A stretch of 62,253 nucleotides of DNA. It comes from Chloroflexota bacterium (GTDB taxonomy: Bacteria; Chloroflexota; Dormibacteria; Dormibacterales; Dormibacteraceae). Positions 15,028 through 23,927 of the stretch are shown one piece after another. The first letter of the stretch is position 1. Every line of letters begins with the position of its first letter. The translations under genes were made by a program, and so were the position numbers. The notes beneath the pieces are model-generated. The model was not told the origin of the DNA and made no database searches. It worked only from the letters and a program-made list of their open reading frames with translations. Location of the stretch: the NCBI GenBank assembly GCA_005880695.1, contig VBGR01000042.1, positions 1-62,253 on the forward strand, given 5' to 3'.

Positions 15028-16276
15028 GAGCATCGGCGAGGCAATCCACCATCGCCGGCTGTTGATCGCCGCGACCGTCATGGCTTTTCTCCTCGCCGGC
15101 GCCCTCATCGTCAGGGTCACCCCGCCCACTTACCAGGCAGACGCCGAGCTGAACGTCGACACGTCGAACCTCGATCCTGCCCTGGACGCCAGCCCCGGCC
15201 TGATCCCTCGCTACTACGCCCAGCTGGCGACCAGCCCCAGGATCCTGAAGCGCGCGGCGGTCTCGCTCGGCATCCCCGTTGATCGCCGCTTGCTCGACCA
15301 GGTCCAGGCGGAGGCCATTCAGAGCACCCCGGTGGTCGTGATCCACGCCCAGGCGTCAAGCGGGCCCCGGGCAGCGAGCATCGCCAATGCCGTCGCCAAG
15401 GCGGTGGTGGACCAGAACCGGGAGGACCAGACGGCGCACCCGAGCGACGCCACCGCCTACCTGGCGAACCAGCTCGCGCAGCTCGACGGGTCAGGTGGCG
15501 CCCCGGCGGACCCTGTCCACCGCCGCGGTGTCTATGACGCCCTGCAGCAGCAGCGGGTCGCCCAGGCTCGCTCCGCGGACCGCGTTGCTCTCAGCCAGGC
15601 GGCGGTGGTGCCATCACGGCCGCGCTGGCCGGACCCGGTGCGCTACCTGCTCGTCGCGCTGCTTGCCGGGATGGCCGTAGCGCTGCTCGGCGCGCTCTTT
15701 CTGGAGCAGCTGGACGATCGCCTCTTCACGACTGAGGCCTTGGCTCTCGCGGCCGGCACCCGGCTGGCGGTCGGCGTCGACCGGCCGAGGCCGGGCGCGC
15801 CGCCGGGTCCGCCCGTCTTCACACTCGCCAAGCGCCGGATCGTGGCCCCCTCGCTCTGCTCCCGGACGGTTCTGGTCGTGGCGGCGTCGGCCTCCGACCG
15901 GGCGGCCGGCGTCGCCGGCGCTCTCGGCCGGGCGGCCTGGGACGAGGGCGATTCTGTCCTCGTCGTCAACAGCGAGGGCGAGGAGTCCTTCGGCGACGAG
16001 GCAGACGGCCCGGCCAGGCTCCTGAGCCGGACTCCCGAACAGCTGCTGAGCCTGACCGAAGCCAGTTTCGGACAGACGCTGACCCTGGTCGCGGTTCCCT
16101 CCCCGCGGGAGGCTCCCATGGCCGCGACGCTGGCCCGTCGAACCGACGGAGCCATCCTCGTGGCGACTGCTCGGCGCACTCGCGCCTCAGAGGTGCGCCG
16201 CACCGCCGCCGCCTTGCGAGCTGCGGGCGTGGTCCCTCTGGCGGCTTTCTTGCTGGCGCCAGGAGCGTCCACGTGA
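15005..16276 (+). CDS. Second Wzz-like chain-length protein
   Basis: 423 residues with the same layout as the protein at 11407: an N-terminal helix (LIAATVMAFLLAGALIVRV), a periplasmic region starting TPPTYQADAELNVDTSNLDP, a second helix (LLVALLAGMAVALLGALF) followed by EQLDDRLFTTEALALAAGTR, and a cytoplasmic ATPase-like remnant (VLVVAASASDRAAGVAGAL) lacking a P-loop lysine. It has no GNGH insert and a shorter periplasmic coil. Two paralogous Wzz-like proteins in one operon may form a mixed assembly or serve two polymers. It overlaps both neighbours. Confidence 0.82.
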   Translation: MPELRRVRSIGEAIHHRRLLIAATVMAFLLAGALIVRVTPPTYQADAELNVDTSNLDPALDASPGLIPRYYAQLATSPRILKRAAVSLGIPVDRRLLDQVQAEAIQSTPVVVIHAQASSGPRAASIANAVAKAVVDQNREDQTAHPSDATAYLANQLAQLDGSGGAPADPVHRRGVYDALQQQRVAQARSADRVALSQAAVVPSRPRWPDPVRYLLVALLAGMAVALLGALFLEQLDDRLFTTEALALAAGTRLAVGVDRPRPGAPPGPPVFTLAKRRIVAPSLCSRTVLVVAASASDRAAGVAGALGRAAWDEGDSVLVVNSEGEESFGDEADGPARLLSRTPEQLLSLTEASFGQTLTLVAVPSPREAPMAATLARRTDGAILVATARRTRASEVRRTAAALRAAGVVPLAAFLLAPGAST

Positions 16277-17757
16277 GCGCCGTCATGGCCGCCACGGCGC
16301 GCTTTGAGAGCCGCCGGCTCTGGCCAGCTGCCGTGCTGTCGCTGCTCGCCACGGCGGTGATGCTCGTGGTCTCGCAGAAGGCCACTCCGGCGCTGGCCGC
16401 GCCGCTCCTTGCCGCCGCGAGCGTGGCCGTGATCGCGGTCACCGCTCGGCGGCCCTCCGTCGGCTGCGCGCTGCTGGTTGTCGGCGCGGCTCTGACCTCC
16501 GGCCTCGGCCGGAACACGGTCCTCCCAGCGCTGCGCACGAGCGAGGCCCTGACCATCCTGGTCGCAGCCGGGATGGTCATCCGCCAGCTGGGCAAGGAGC
16601 AGCGCTACACGTTCTTCGACGTCGTCGTCGTCACCTACTCGGTGGGTGCCGTGATGGTGCCCGCCGGCTACCTCTGGGTGACCGGCACCTCGGCCAGCGT
16701 CGATGCCTGGCGGACGATCCTGGCGCCGCTCCAGTTCCTGCTCATCTACCTGATCTTTTCGCGAGCCCAGCTCAACCGCCCGGAGATCGGCGAGATCCTC
16801 CAGCTGGCGATGGGAGCCAGCGTCATCGTCGCCATCGTGGCAATGGCCCAGGTCGCCGACGTGCCGGGCGTGAGGAGCTTCATCGAGACGTACTACTCGG
16901 GCACCGGCGAGGCCTCGCAGATCTGCACGTCGGGGCCCTGCCGCGCCACCTCGCTTCTCGAGCACTGGAGCGGAATGGGCGCCTTCGCCGTGCTCCACTA
17001 CACACTGGCTCTGGCGCTCTGCGCTTACGCGGCGATCAACTTCTCGGGCCGGTTCCTTTCCACCGTCATGGCGCTCAATGCGGTCGGCGCCTTCATCAGT
17101 GGGACTCAGGCCGCGATCATCGGTCTGGGGCTGGCCACGCTGGTGATCGTCCTCCACAGCCGCCGGATCCCGCGGCAGCTGCTCGTCATGATCGCTCCGC
17201 TGGCCTTCGGGCTTCTCCTCTTCTGGAACCAGATCCAGCTCCGAATGGAGCAGCAGTTCGTCCAGGCCGGCACCGGTCAGCTCTTGAGCAGCCCGGAGAG
17301 CCTGGACGTGCGCCAGCGCTACTGGAACGAGATCTTCGTTCCCTTGCTGGAGCAGCACCTCTGGTTCGGGACGGGGAGCGTGGTACCGGCCGAGGTTCCT
17401 CAGAGGCTGGTCAACTTCGTCGATAACGAGTACTTGGGCCTGGGCTTCAGGGCAGGCTTGGTCGGAGAGCTGCTGCTGGCCATGATGCTGATCGGGGTCG
17501 TGCTGGTCGGCTGGCGGCGCCGCCGCAGCCTGGACACAACTCAGCACGCGGTGAGTGGCGCGGCCGCGGCCTTCGCGCTTGTGCTGGCGGTGATCGGAAC
17601 CACCGCGGAGTACCTCACCTTCGCTGGGGTGGCCCAGGCCTTCTGGATGCTGGTGGGAATCATGGGAGGCTGGATGCTGGCCGGAAGCCCGTCCAGCGAC
17701 GTGGTCCTGCTCGGCTCGCGGGAGCCGAAAGCTCCGCGCCGGAGGCCCTTCGGATGA
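16273..17757 (+). CDS. O-antigen polymerase/ligase-like membrane protein (Wzy/WaaL superfamily)
   Basis: 494 residues with about 12 membrane helices and a large periplasmic loop (about 195-235) that contains RSFIETYYSGTGEASQ and two Cys in CTSGPC. The C-terminal part has the O-antigen ligase-like pattern (RQRYWNEIFVPLLEQHLWFG and VDNEYLGLGFRAGLVGELLL), where the N-E-Y/F-L segment is typical of Wzy_C. It would join lipid-linked repeat units at the outer face of the membrane. The GTG start overlaps the upstream stop (GTGA). Its operon position behind Wzz and the glycosyltransferases supports a polymerase role. Confidence 0.87.
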   Translation: MSAVMAATARFESRRLWPAAVLSLLATAVMLVVSQKATPALAAPLLAAASVAVIAVTARRPSVGCALLVVGAALTSGLGRNTVLPALRTSEALTILVAAGMVIRQLGKEQRYTFFDVVVVTYSVGAVMVPAGYLWVTGTSASVDAWRTILAPLQFLLIYLIFSRAQLNRPEIGEILQLAMGASVIVAIVAMAQVADVPGVRSFIETYYSGTGEASQICTSGPCRATSLLEHWSGMGAFAVLHYTLALALCAYAAINFSGRFLSTVMALNAVGAFISGTQAAIIGLGLATLVIVLHSRRIPRQLLVMIAPLAFGLLLFWNQIQLRMEQQFVQAGTGQLLSSPESLDVRQRYWNEIFVPLLEQHLWFGTGSVVPAEVPQRLVNFVDNEYLGLGFRAGLVGELLLAMMLIGVVLVGWRRRRSLDTTQHAVSGAAAAFALVLAVIGTTAEYLTFAGVAQAFWMLVGIMGGWMLAGSPSSDVVLLGSREPKAPRRRPFG

Positions 17758-19607
17758 GCGCCGTCGCCGAACAGGCTCAGGCGCCGCACCAACCAGCGGC
17801 GCGCCGGCTCAAGGTTCCGCGACTCGCCCGGTTGGCCGCGGCGGCGGCCTGGCGCCGGGTCTGGCACCTGGACGACGTCCTGAGGCAGGCGTTCTGGAGT
17901 CAGGACCCGGGTTTCGCGACGAGGGCGACGACCGCGCCCAGGGCGATTCGGGCCCTGGCGCCCCCCCTTCCGCGGACCCGCCGCTCAGCCGCGCCCGCCG
18001 GGCGCGGCATCGCAGTGGGGACGAGCTCCGGCGGAACGGAGCGATCGGCCTTCACGGCTGTCGCTGGACTCTACGGCGTGGAGCTCGACGGGGCGCCCTT
18101 TTCTGAGTCGGCGGCGCTCAACTTCGTCGACCTCGAGAGCCCATTCTCCGACTCGCACTCCGGTGAGCGGCTCAGGCGGTACCTGTTCGAGGGGGGGACT
18201 GTCTATGCCACGGGCACGTCGGCGAGGGCCTCGGCAGGCCTGGTCCAGCTCGAGAACGCCCTGAGCGTCGGACTGCCGCGGCTCCGGGAGCTGTCGGGTC
18301 CCGGCGTCGTCAGGTTCCCGTCACATCGGGCGGACTTCGCCGCGGAACTGGCTGGGGTGGCACTGGCCGGCGCCGAGCCGCCCGCTTTCCTGACACCTGT
18401 CGCGGGCGCCACGGTCCTGGCCTGGATCGACCACGCCGGCGAGGCCAGCCCGGGCCTGACCGAGTTCGAGATCGGGCGGGGACGGCTTCTGATCGGAGCA
18501 GGCGGCGACCACTTGGCGGGCCGGCCGGCCGATGCCTACGGCCCTCGGCACGCCCTGACCGTGCTGCCGCCGATGATGACGATAAGGAGACTCTTCGGCC
18601 AGGCGGCCTGGCATCCGGCTGTGAGAACGGCCAATGTGACGGTGGACGATCCGGCGCTCCGGGTGGGCCTGTTGGGCCTCGACTTTCCGAAGCTGTTGGA
18701 GGATGCCGAGCGACTTGACTTCCATCTGACCGCGGCGACCATCCCGCGCGAGCTGGGCCTGAGCGACGCGGGCGTCCTTCGCCTGCTGAGGTCAAAGCCG
18801 GCGCGCCTGAGCGCTTGTCACCATGGAAACGACCACAGCGGCTACGAGTTCTACGCGGCGCAGCGAGGGCGTCATCGCTTCCGCCACCGCTCGCTGGCGG
18901 AGCAACGCAGAGCGTTGCGCGAGGCGGTTGGGAGGTCGCGCAGCTTCGCGGCTGCAACCGGCGTCCGCCTCGACCGCGTCATGGTTTTTCCGCACGGGCT
19001 CTGCGCCGAAAGCATGTTGCCTGCGCTGCAGGACCTCGGTTTCCTGGCCAGCTGCAACTGGCTGGATCGCTACCCCCTGGAGGCGTTGGTGCCGGACGAC
19101 ACAGACCTTGGGATGCGGCCCGCGGACACAGCCTGGGAGGGCTTCCCGCTGCTCTGGCGCCGCCAAGCTCCGGACGGCGGGGTGCTCCTCGATCTGTTTC
19201 TGGGCCGCCCCGCTCTTCTCTTCTGCCACCCCCAGGAGGTGCGCGGTGGCCTGCCCGCGGAGCTCTTGCAAAGGGTGGCGGAGCTGAATGCTGCGGGCGC
19301 GGGGCAGGTCGCCTGGCGGGGCCTCGAAGAGGTCGCCCGGCACGCCTACCTACAACGGCGGCTGGCGGACGGCAGCTGGGAGGTCTTGATGACCGCCAAC
19401 GAAGCCTGCCTGCACAACCCTGACCCCGAGCCGCGCACCTATCGCGTGACGCGCCCTCACCTGCCTGCCGGCAGCCGCCTGTCCAGTGCTGTGGTCACGG
19501 TCGCGTCGGGCACCAGCGGCCTGGTCAGGGTGCTTGGCGGGCGGGTCGCTGCTCAGGAGGACGTGCTGCCCGACGGAGCGGGCGGCTGCTCGATCTTCCC
19601 TGGCTAG
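17754..19607 (+). CDS. Large protein with polysaccharide-deacetylase-like region, function unknown
   Basis: 617 residues, no signal peptide or clear membrane helix. Residues about 85-280 contain GTSSGGTERSAFTAV and a Rossmann-like part (GGTVYATGTSARASAGLVQL). From about 295 the sequence resembles the polysaccharide deacetylase (NodB) barrel: ANVTVDDPALR, FHLTAATIPRE, SACHHGNDHSGYEF (His/Asp-rich, metal-site-like) and VMVFPHGLCAESMLPALQDL followed by GFLASCNW. The catalytic Asp-His-His triad is not certain. ATGA overlap ties it to the polymerase gene. A deacetylase or glycan-modifying role is inferred only from this similarity; I do not recognise a named family. Confidence 0.6.
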   Translation: MSAVAEQAQAPHQPAARRLKVPRLARLAAAAAWRRVWHLDDVLRQAFWSQDPGFATRATTAPRAIRALAPPLPRTRRSAAPAGRGIAVGTSSGGTERSAFTAVAGLYGVELDGAPFSESAALNFVDLESPFSDSHSGERLRRYLFEGGTVYATGTSARASAGLVQLENALSVGLPRLRELSGPGVVRFPSHRADFAAELAGVALAGAEPPAFLTPVAGATVLAWIDHAGEASPGLTEFEIGRGRLLIGAGGDHLAGRPADAYGPRHALTVLPPMMTIRRLFGQAAWHPAVRTANVTVDDPALRVGLLGLDFPKLLEDAERLDFHLTAATIPRELGLSDAGVLRLLRSKPARLSACHHGNDHSGYEFYAAQRGRHRFRHRSLAEQRRALREAVGRSRSFAAATGVRLDRVMVFPHGLCAESMLPALQDLGFLASCNWLDRYPLEALVPDDTDLGMRPADTAWEGFPLLWRRQAPDGGVLLDLFLGRPALLFCHPQEVRGGLPAELLQRVAELNAAGAGQVAWRGLEEVARHAYLQRRLADGSWEVLMTANEACLHNPDPEPRTYRVTRPHLPAGSRLSSAVVTVASGTSGLVRVLGGRVAAQEDVLPDGAGGCSIFPG

Positions 19608-20920
19608 AAGGCGGCTGTAACCGGCGCCGACGCAGCGCTGCTGATGACCGCCGCATCCGCGGCGGCGAGCCGGATCTCGCGCAGCCGCGCAGTCACAGCC
19701 TGCTGCCAGGGCAGCACGACCGCGGCCGGCTTGCCGCCGTCGGCGAGCGACTTGTCCGCAGCCTCCAGCACCGCGACGACGGCCAGGCCCTGAGTCGCAT
19801 CGCTGAGCGGCCGCTCCCCGGTCCGGGCGCAATGCAGGAAGTGCTCGCACTCGAGACGCAGCGGTTCCTGCCACTCGATGTAGGGGATGGTCACGTCGCC
19901 GTAGCGATAAGAGAGCTGGAACTCGCCGAAGCTGTCGGTGACGGGCGGGTGCTCCACGCCCTTGTCGTAGACGCGGATCTTCTCGCCCAGGGAGACGTCG
20001 TTGTAAACCGCCATCCGCTTGTCGCCGACCACTGTGATGCGGCGGACCTTGGCCGGATCGAGCCAGCTGACGTGGATCTGGGCGAGGATGCCGCTCTCGA
20101 ACTCCAGGTTCAAATAGGCCACGTCGTGCACGCCCGGCTGCACGCAGCTGGCGCCATGCGAGCTGACCGTGGCAGGCAGCTCGGCCAGAAGCTGGATCAG
20201 GATCGAGATGTCGTGGGGGGCGAGGTCCCACATGACATTGACGCGGCGTTGAAAGAGGCCCAGGTTGAGGCGCGCCGAGTCGATGTAGTGGATGCGGCCC
20301 AGGTGCTTCGAATGCACCATCCGGCACAGCTCGCGCACAGCCGGGTTGTACAGAAAGGTGTGCGCCGCCATCAGCACCGTCCCGCGGGCCTCGGCAAGGC
20401 CGATCAGATCGAGAGCCTGCTCGACGCTCGAGGTTAGGGGCTTCTCCACCATCACGTGTTTGCCAGCCAGCAGGGCATCCCGGGCGACGGCGTGGTGGGT
20501 GTGGATCGGCGTTGCGATCACCACTGCATCCACGTCCGCTTCCAGGAGGTCGGAGTGATGGGTGAAGCGCTTGACGCCGGGATGGCGCACGCGTACGTAG
20601 TCGAGACGATCCGGGCGTTGGTCAGCTACCGCGACCAGCTCGGCGCCGGGAATCTCGCTGAAGTTCCTGATCAGGTGCGGGCCCCAGTAGCCACAGCCGA
20701 TGACGCCCACCTTGAGCGCGTCCGCGCCTCGGCGCCGCGCTCGCCGGTCCCTGTTGCTGCGGCGCTCAGGAGCCGCTCCGTTGGTGGCGCCATTCGCGTG
20801 CCCGTTGGAGTGGCCGTTGGGGTGGCCATTCGAGTGGCCGTTGGAATGGCCATTCGAGTTGCCGTTCGTGGCCGCGCCCTTGGGCTTGACCAATGCCGTC
20901 CCCTTCAGCAGCCGGTCCAT
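19604..20920 (-). CDS. Gfo/Idh/MocA-family sugar-nucleotide dehydrogenase (WbpB/WlbA-like)
   Basis: 438 residues. After an unusual (S/P)NGH repeat (residues 17-49) and a basic stretch, the NAD(P)-binding Rossmann domain begins VGVIGCGYWGPHLIRNFSE and includes VIATPIHTHHAVARDALLAG and the family signature KHVMVEKPLT. The C-terminal domain has MAAHTFLYNPAVRELCRMV, IHYIDSARLNLGLFQ and WDLAPHDISILIQLL, with the typical G-x-x-x-D-x-x-x-H replaced by APHDISI. It fits the dehydrogenase that oxidises UDP-GlcNAcA at C3 before WbpE transamination and WbpD acetylation, whose homologues lie at 8.9-10.6 kb. It is convergent with, and overlaps by 4 nt, the preceding gene. Confidence 0.87.
   Translation of the reverse strand: MDRLLKGTALVKPKGAATNGNSNGHSNGHSNGHPNGHSNGHANGATNGAAPERRSNRDRRARRRGADALKVGVIGCGYWGPHLIRNFSEIPGAELVAVADQRPDRLDYVRVRHPGVKRFTHHSDLLEADVDAVVIATPIHTHHAVARDALLAGKHVMVEKPLTSSVEQALDLIGLAEARGTVLMAAHTFLYNPAVRELCRMVHSKHLGRIHYIDSARLNLGLFQRRVNVMWDLAPHDISILIQLLAELPATVSSHGASCVQPGVHDVAYLNLEFESGILAQIHVSWLDPAKVRRITVVGDKRMAVYNDVSLGEKIRVYDKGVEHPPVTDSFGEFQLSYRYGDVTIPYIEWQEPLRLECEHFLHCARTGERPLSDATQGLAVVAVLEAADKSLADGGKPAAVVLPWQQAVTARLREIRLAAADAAVISSAASAPVTAAF
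20774..20872 (-). repeat. Coding repeat for Asn-Gly-His tract
   Basis: A run of 12-bp units (reverse strand AATGGCCATTCG, AACGGCCACTCC and variants) encodes SNGHSNGHPNGHSNGHANG near the N-terminus of the Gfo/Idh protein. It closely resembles the peptide repeat in the Wzz-like protein at 12.4 kb. Confidence 0.85.
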
Positions 20921-21106
20921 CTCTAGGAGTCCATATCCGCTTGCCCCTTCACGATCCGCCCGGACGGGAGCCGATGCAATGGGCTCGATCGACGGACGTG
21001 GCGGGGCGCTCCCAGAGGTCGCCGCTGCGCCCTATGCGGCGGGGCCGAGAACTCCCCCTCGAAATGCCGTAATGCCCCAGTTGAATCCGAAGCCGGCTGC
21101 GGGACG

Positions 21107-21421
21107 ATGAAGTCCAGGCTCGGCGGCGGACCAAGTCCCGAGCTATGGCCTTGCGAGGTGAGTGCACGACTGAACACGGCTGATCCAGAGGAGCGGTTCT
21201 CGCTATTGCTCGAAACAGCAGAAGCCGAGCTCCTGAGGCTACGATCCGGCTCGTCCAGGAGCCCCGCCGGCGGGTTGACCAGGGCAGCCGTAGCGGTTGG
21301 CCGCGTGCTCGGCTACGTCGAGGCGATTGCCTATCTCGACATCAAAGTGGGAGAGACGGCCCTGGACTCCACCCATCGCCTGCTGGCCGAGTTGGAAGAG
21401 ACGTGCGCGGCGCTGAAATGA
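21107..21421 (+). CDS. Small hypothetical protein upstream of DUF4012 gene
   Basis: 104 residues, soluble, mainly helical after an irregular first 20 residues (FSLLLETAEAELLRLRSGSS and YVEAIAYLDIKVGETALDST). A GTG near 21161 would give a shorter protein that starts VSARLNTADPEERF and is also plausible. Its stop overlaps the ATG of the DUF4012 gene (ATGA at 21418-21421), which supports translation. I recognise no domain. The helical pattern suggests a small accessory or dimerisation protein. Confidence 0.5.
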   Translation: MKSRLGGGPSPELWPCEVSARLNTADPEERFSLLLETAEAELLRLRSGSSRSPAGGLTRAAVAVGRVLGYVEAIAYLDIKVGETALDSTHRLLAELEETCAALK

Positions 21422-23265
21422 GCTCCGCGACAGGGCGCCGGCTTGGTCGCGGCTCGGTCACCATCCTCTGGGCGGCGGCGCTGCTGCTGATCGGTGGTGC
21501 GGGCCTGGAGTCGTTGACGCTCGCGCTGGCATTCGGCGAAGTCCAGCAGGGCAGTTCCACGTTGCTCCAGGCCACGGACCGCCTGGGCGCCCATCCGGAG
21601 CAATGGACGCCCGATCGGATCAGCGCCGCCGGGCGACTCAACCGAACCGCGGGGCCCCTGCTCGAACGGGGTTGCGCGCGGCTGCAATCCAACCCGATCC
21701 CGAGAGCGGCCGGCGGCCTCCCTGTCGCCGGAGCCGATACCACGGCGGTCCTCGACCTCTGCGATGCGGGTATTGCGGCCAGCCGGAGCCTCGACGACTT
21801 CCTCCGGGTGGCACGGGCTTACCAGGCCGTCGAGCGCGACCCAGCGCCGCCGGGAGCTCGCTTCATCAAGCTCCTGAGCGAAACCGGTGCTCCGTTGCGC
21901 GACGCCGACGCTCGGCTCCGGCCGGTGCTCGCCCGACTCCGGCAGGACCTCGCCCGCCCGCTCGCCCCTCCGCTCAGGGCCAAGGTGGCAGAGGCCGCCG
22001 GCCGCCTGGCCGACGCCGAGCAGCGCGCCGCCCTGGGTCTCGGTATGAGCGAGCAGCTGGGGCCCGCGTTGGGAAGCTCGCGTCCGACGACCTACCTGGT
22101 CCTCCTCGAGAACCCAGGCGAGATGCGGCCCTCCGGCGGCCTGATCGGGTCGGTCGGCACGATCACCTTCGCCAACGGCGCTCCCAGCCAGCTCGAGATC
22201 CGGCCCTACGACGACTACAACCGGCTGTTGAAGCAGCGCTTCCCGATCCCGTCGCCCCTCGACCGGTTGATGTCCTTTTACAACAACGCCCTCGAGATCG
22301 GAGACGCCGGTTGGGACCCGGACTTCCCCACGACCGCCCGCCTGGCGGAGGCGATGTACAAGTCAGCGACCGGCCTGGACGTTGACGGCACGATCGCGTT
22401 CGATCCGTACGCGATCTCAGCGCTGCTGGCTGTGACCGGTCCCGTCTCGGTCCCCACCTTCGGCACCTTCAGCGCCGCCGACGTTTACGCGCAGCTCAAC
22501 TACATCATCAACGTCCAGTCGGCGTACCCCCACGAGGGCAAGCAGGCGCTGCCGGTCGTTGGCCGCGAGGTCTTGAAGACGGTCCTGGCGCAGCCGATCG
22601 CCGCTTGGCCGCGGCTCCTTGATGTGTTCCAGCAGCAAGCTCGCGGACGCCACCTCCAGATCGAGGTCCACGACGCTGCTCTCGCCAAGTCGCTGGCGGC
22701 GGGCGACGTCGACGGCAGCATCGCCGCCACGCCGGGGGACTACCTGATGGTGGTCGACGCCAACGTAGGCGCCACCAAGGGCGATCTCTACGCCAACAAG
22801 AGCATGAGCGTCAGGAGCGAGGTCTATGCCGACGGTCTGAGCCGGCACCTGGTCACGATCGACTACAGCCTGCCAGCGTTCAACGACGACCTGGCTCGGG
22901 CCCTGAATCCGGGCGACGGCTCCTACCGCGACTACCTCCGGTTCTACCTGCCCGAGCACGCCGCGGTGGCTGGCGTGAAGGCCGCCCTGGACAGCCAGCC
23001 ATCTGTTGCGGCGCCTGTCAACGTCACGCAGGAGCACGGGCGGGCTGTCGTAGGCGTGTTCTTCATCCTGCCGCCACAGCACAGCTTGCGGCTCCAGCTT
23101 GCCTACGAGGTACCGCTGCAGGTGGGGCGCAGCTATTCCCTGTTCATCCAGAAGCAGGCGGGCAGCCCCGGGCTGCCCACGGACCTGCTGGTCAGCTACC
23201 CCGGCGGCAGGGCCGAGCGTCACCTCGCCCTCGACAGGGACGAGGAGGTCGGCTACCGATGGTGA
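21418..23265 (+). CDS. DUF4012 domain-containing membrane-anchored protein
   Basis: 615 residues. One N-terminal helix (about 18-40) anchors a large extracytoplasmic part. The DUF4012 core is evident in TYLVLLENPGEMRPSGGLIG followed by SVGTITFANG, then the run DAGWDPDFPTTARLAEAMYK, GTIAFDPYAISALLAVTGPV and VTQEHGRAVVGVFFILPPQH. DUF4012 proteins are frequent in polysaccharide and sortase loci of Actinobacteria, Chloroflexi and Patescibacteria and are proposed to act at the cell surface; their biochemistry is not established. Here the gene overlaps a sortase gene, giving an operon of small protein, DUF4012, sortase and LPNTS protein. Confidence 0.88.
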   Translation: MSSATGRRLGRGSVTILWAAALLLIGGAGLESLTLALAFGEVQQGSSTLLQATDRLGAHPEQWTPDRISAAGRLNRTAGPLLERGCARLQSNPIPRAAGGLPVAGADTTAVLDLCDAGIAASRSLDDFLRVARAYQAVERDPAPPGARFIKLLSETGAPLRDADARLRPVLARLRQDLARPLAPPLRAKVAEAAGRLADAEQRAALGLGMSEQLGPALGSSRPTTYLVLLENPGEMRPSGGLIGSVGTITFANGAPSQLEIRPYDDYNRLLKQRFPIPSPLDRLMSFYNNALEIGDAGWDPDFPTTARLAEAMYKSATGLDVDGTIAFDPYAISALLAVTGPVSVPTFGTFSAADVYAQLNYIINVQSAYPHEGKQALPVVGREVLKTVLAQPIAAWPRLLDVFQQQARGRHLQIEVHDAALAKSLAAGDVDGSIAATPGDYLMVVDANVGATKGDLYANKSMSVRSEVYADGLSRHLVTIDYSLPAFNDDLARALNPGDGSYRDYLRFYLPEHAAVAGVKAALDSQPSVAAPVNVTQEHGRAVVGVFFILPPQHSLRLQLAYEVPLQVGRSYSLFIQKQAGSPGLPTDLLVSYPGGRAERHLALDRDEEVGYRW

Positions 23266-23828
23266 GACGCCGCCTGCCTCTCGCCGCGGTCCTGGCCGGG
23301 TTGCTGCTCCTGGGCGGCAGCGCCTATCTGTCGGTCCATCCGGCCGCGCCGCGAGGCGCTACCGCACGGCCGGCTCCGGCGACAGCTCCCATCATCGGGG
23401 CCGACTGGTTCCGCACCGACGCCTCCAAGGCACCTGTTCACCACCAGGGGCTGCGGATCAAGATCCTGGGGCTGGGGGTCGACCTCCCGGTCGTGGAGGG
23501 CGACGGGCTCACCGCGCCGCTCTACGAGGCGGCGCATTACCCCGGCATGAAGTGGCCCGGCGAAGGCGGCCGGACGCTCATCTACGCTCACGCGCGGGCC
23601 GGGATGTTCGGGCCGCTCTTCGGTGCTCACGTCGGGCAGCAGATCCAGATCGCGCGGCCGGACGCGCCAACGCTGACTTACACGATCCATGAGTACCACG
23701 CCAACTGGCCGAGCTCCAACACCGACATCTTGCAGCCGTCCGATCACGAGCAGCTCGTGCTGCTCACGTGCACCACGTACAACCCCGCCGATCCGCGCAT
23801 CGTCGTGGTCGCGGAGCCGGCGTCGTGA
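23259..23828 (+). CDS. Sortase family transpeptidase
   Basis: 189 residues. One N-terminal signal-anchor helix (7-24) precedes a sortase beta-barrel with the full catalytic triad: H111 in IYAHARAG, C171 in LLTCTTYNP and R180 in PRIVVV. The enzyme cuts LPxT-type motifs and attaches the protein to an amine on cell wall or another subunit. Its small size resembles class D/E/F sortases. The adjacent downstream gene encodes a protein ending in LPNTS, a helix and a basic tail, the likely substrate. It overlaps the DUF4012 gene by 7 nt. Confidence 0.92.
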   Translation: MVRRRLPLAAVLAGLLLLGGSAYLSVHPAAPRGATARPAPATAPIIGADWFRTDASKAPVHHQGLRIKILGLGVDLPVVEGDGLTAPLYEAAHYPGMKWPGEGGRTLIYAHARAGMFGPLFGAHVGQQIQIARPDAPTLTYTIHEYHANWPSSNTDILQPSDHEQLVLLTCTTYNPADPRIVVVAEPAS

Positions 23829-23927
23829 GCGCGTCTCGCGGTCCGCCGGGCTGCACTTCGGCGCGTCACTTTCCGATCTTCCGGATGTTTCGATTCGAAA
23901 TTTGACCTTGAGGAGAGTTGATAGACA

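Noticed and set aside
15643-17547. 634-codon open frame on the reverse strand opposite the Wzz-like and polymerase genes
   Set aside because: High-GC antisense shadow: Arg/Gln/Asp-rich, no domain, and fully opposite well supported genes with coupled starts.
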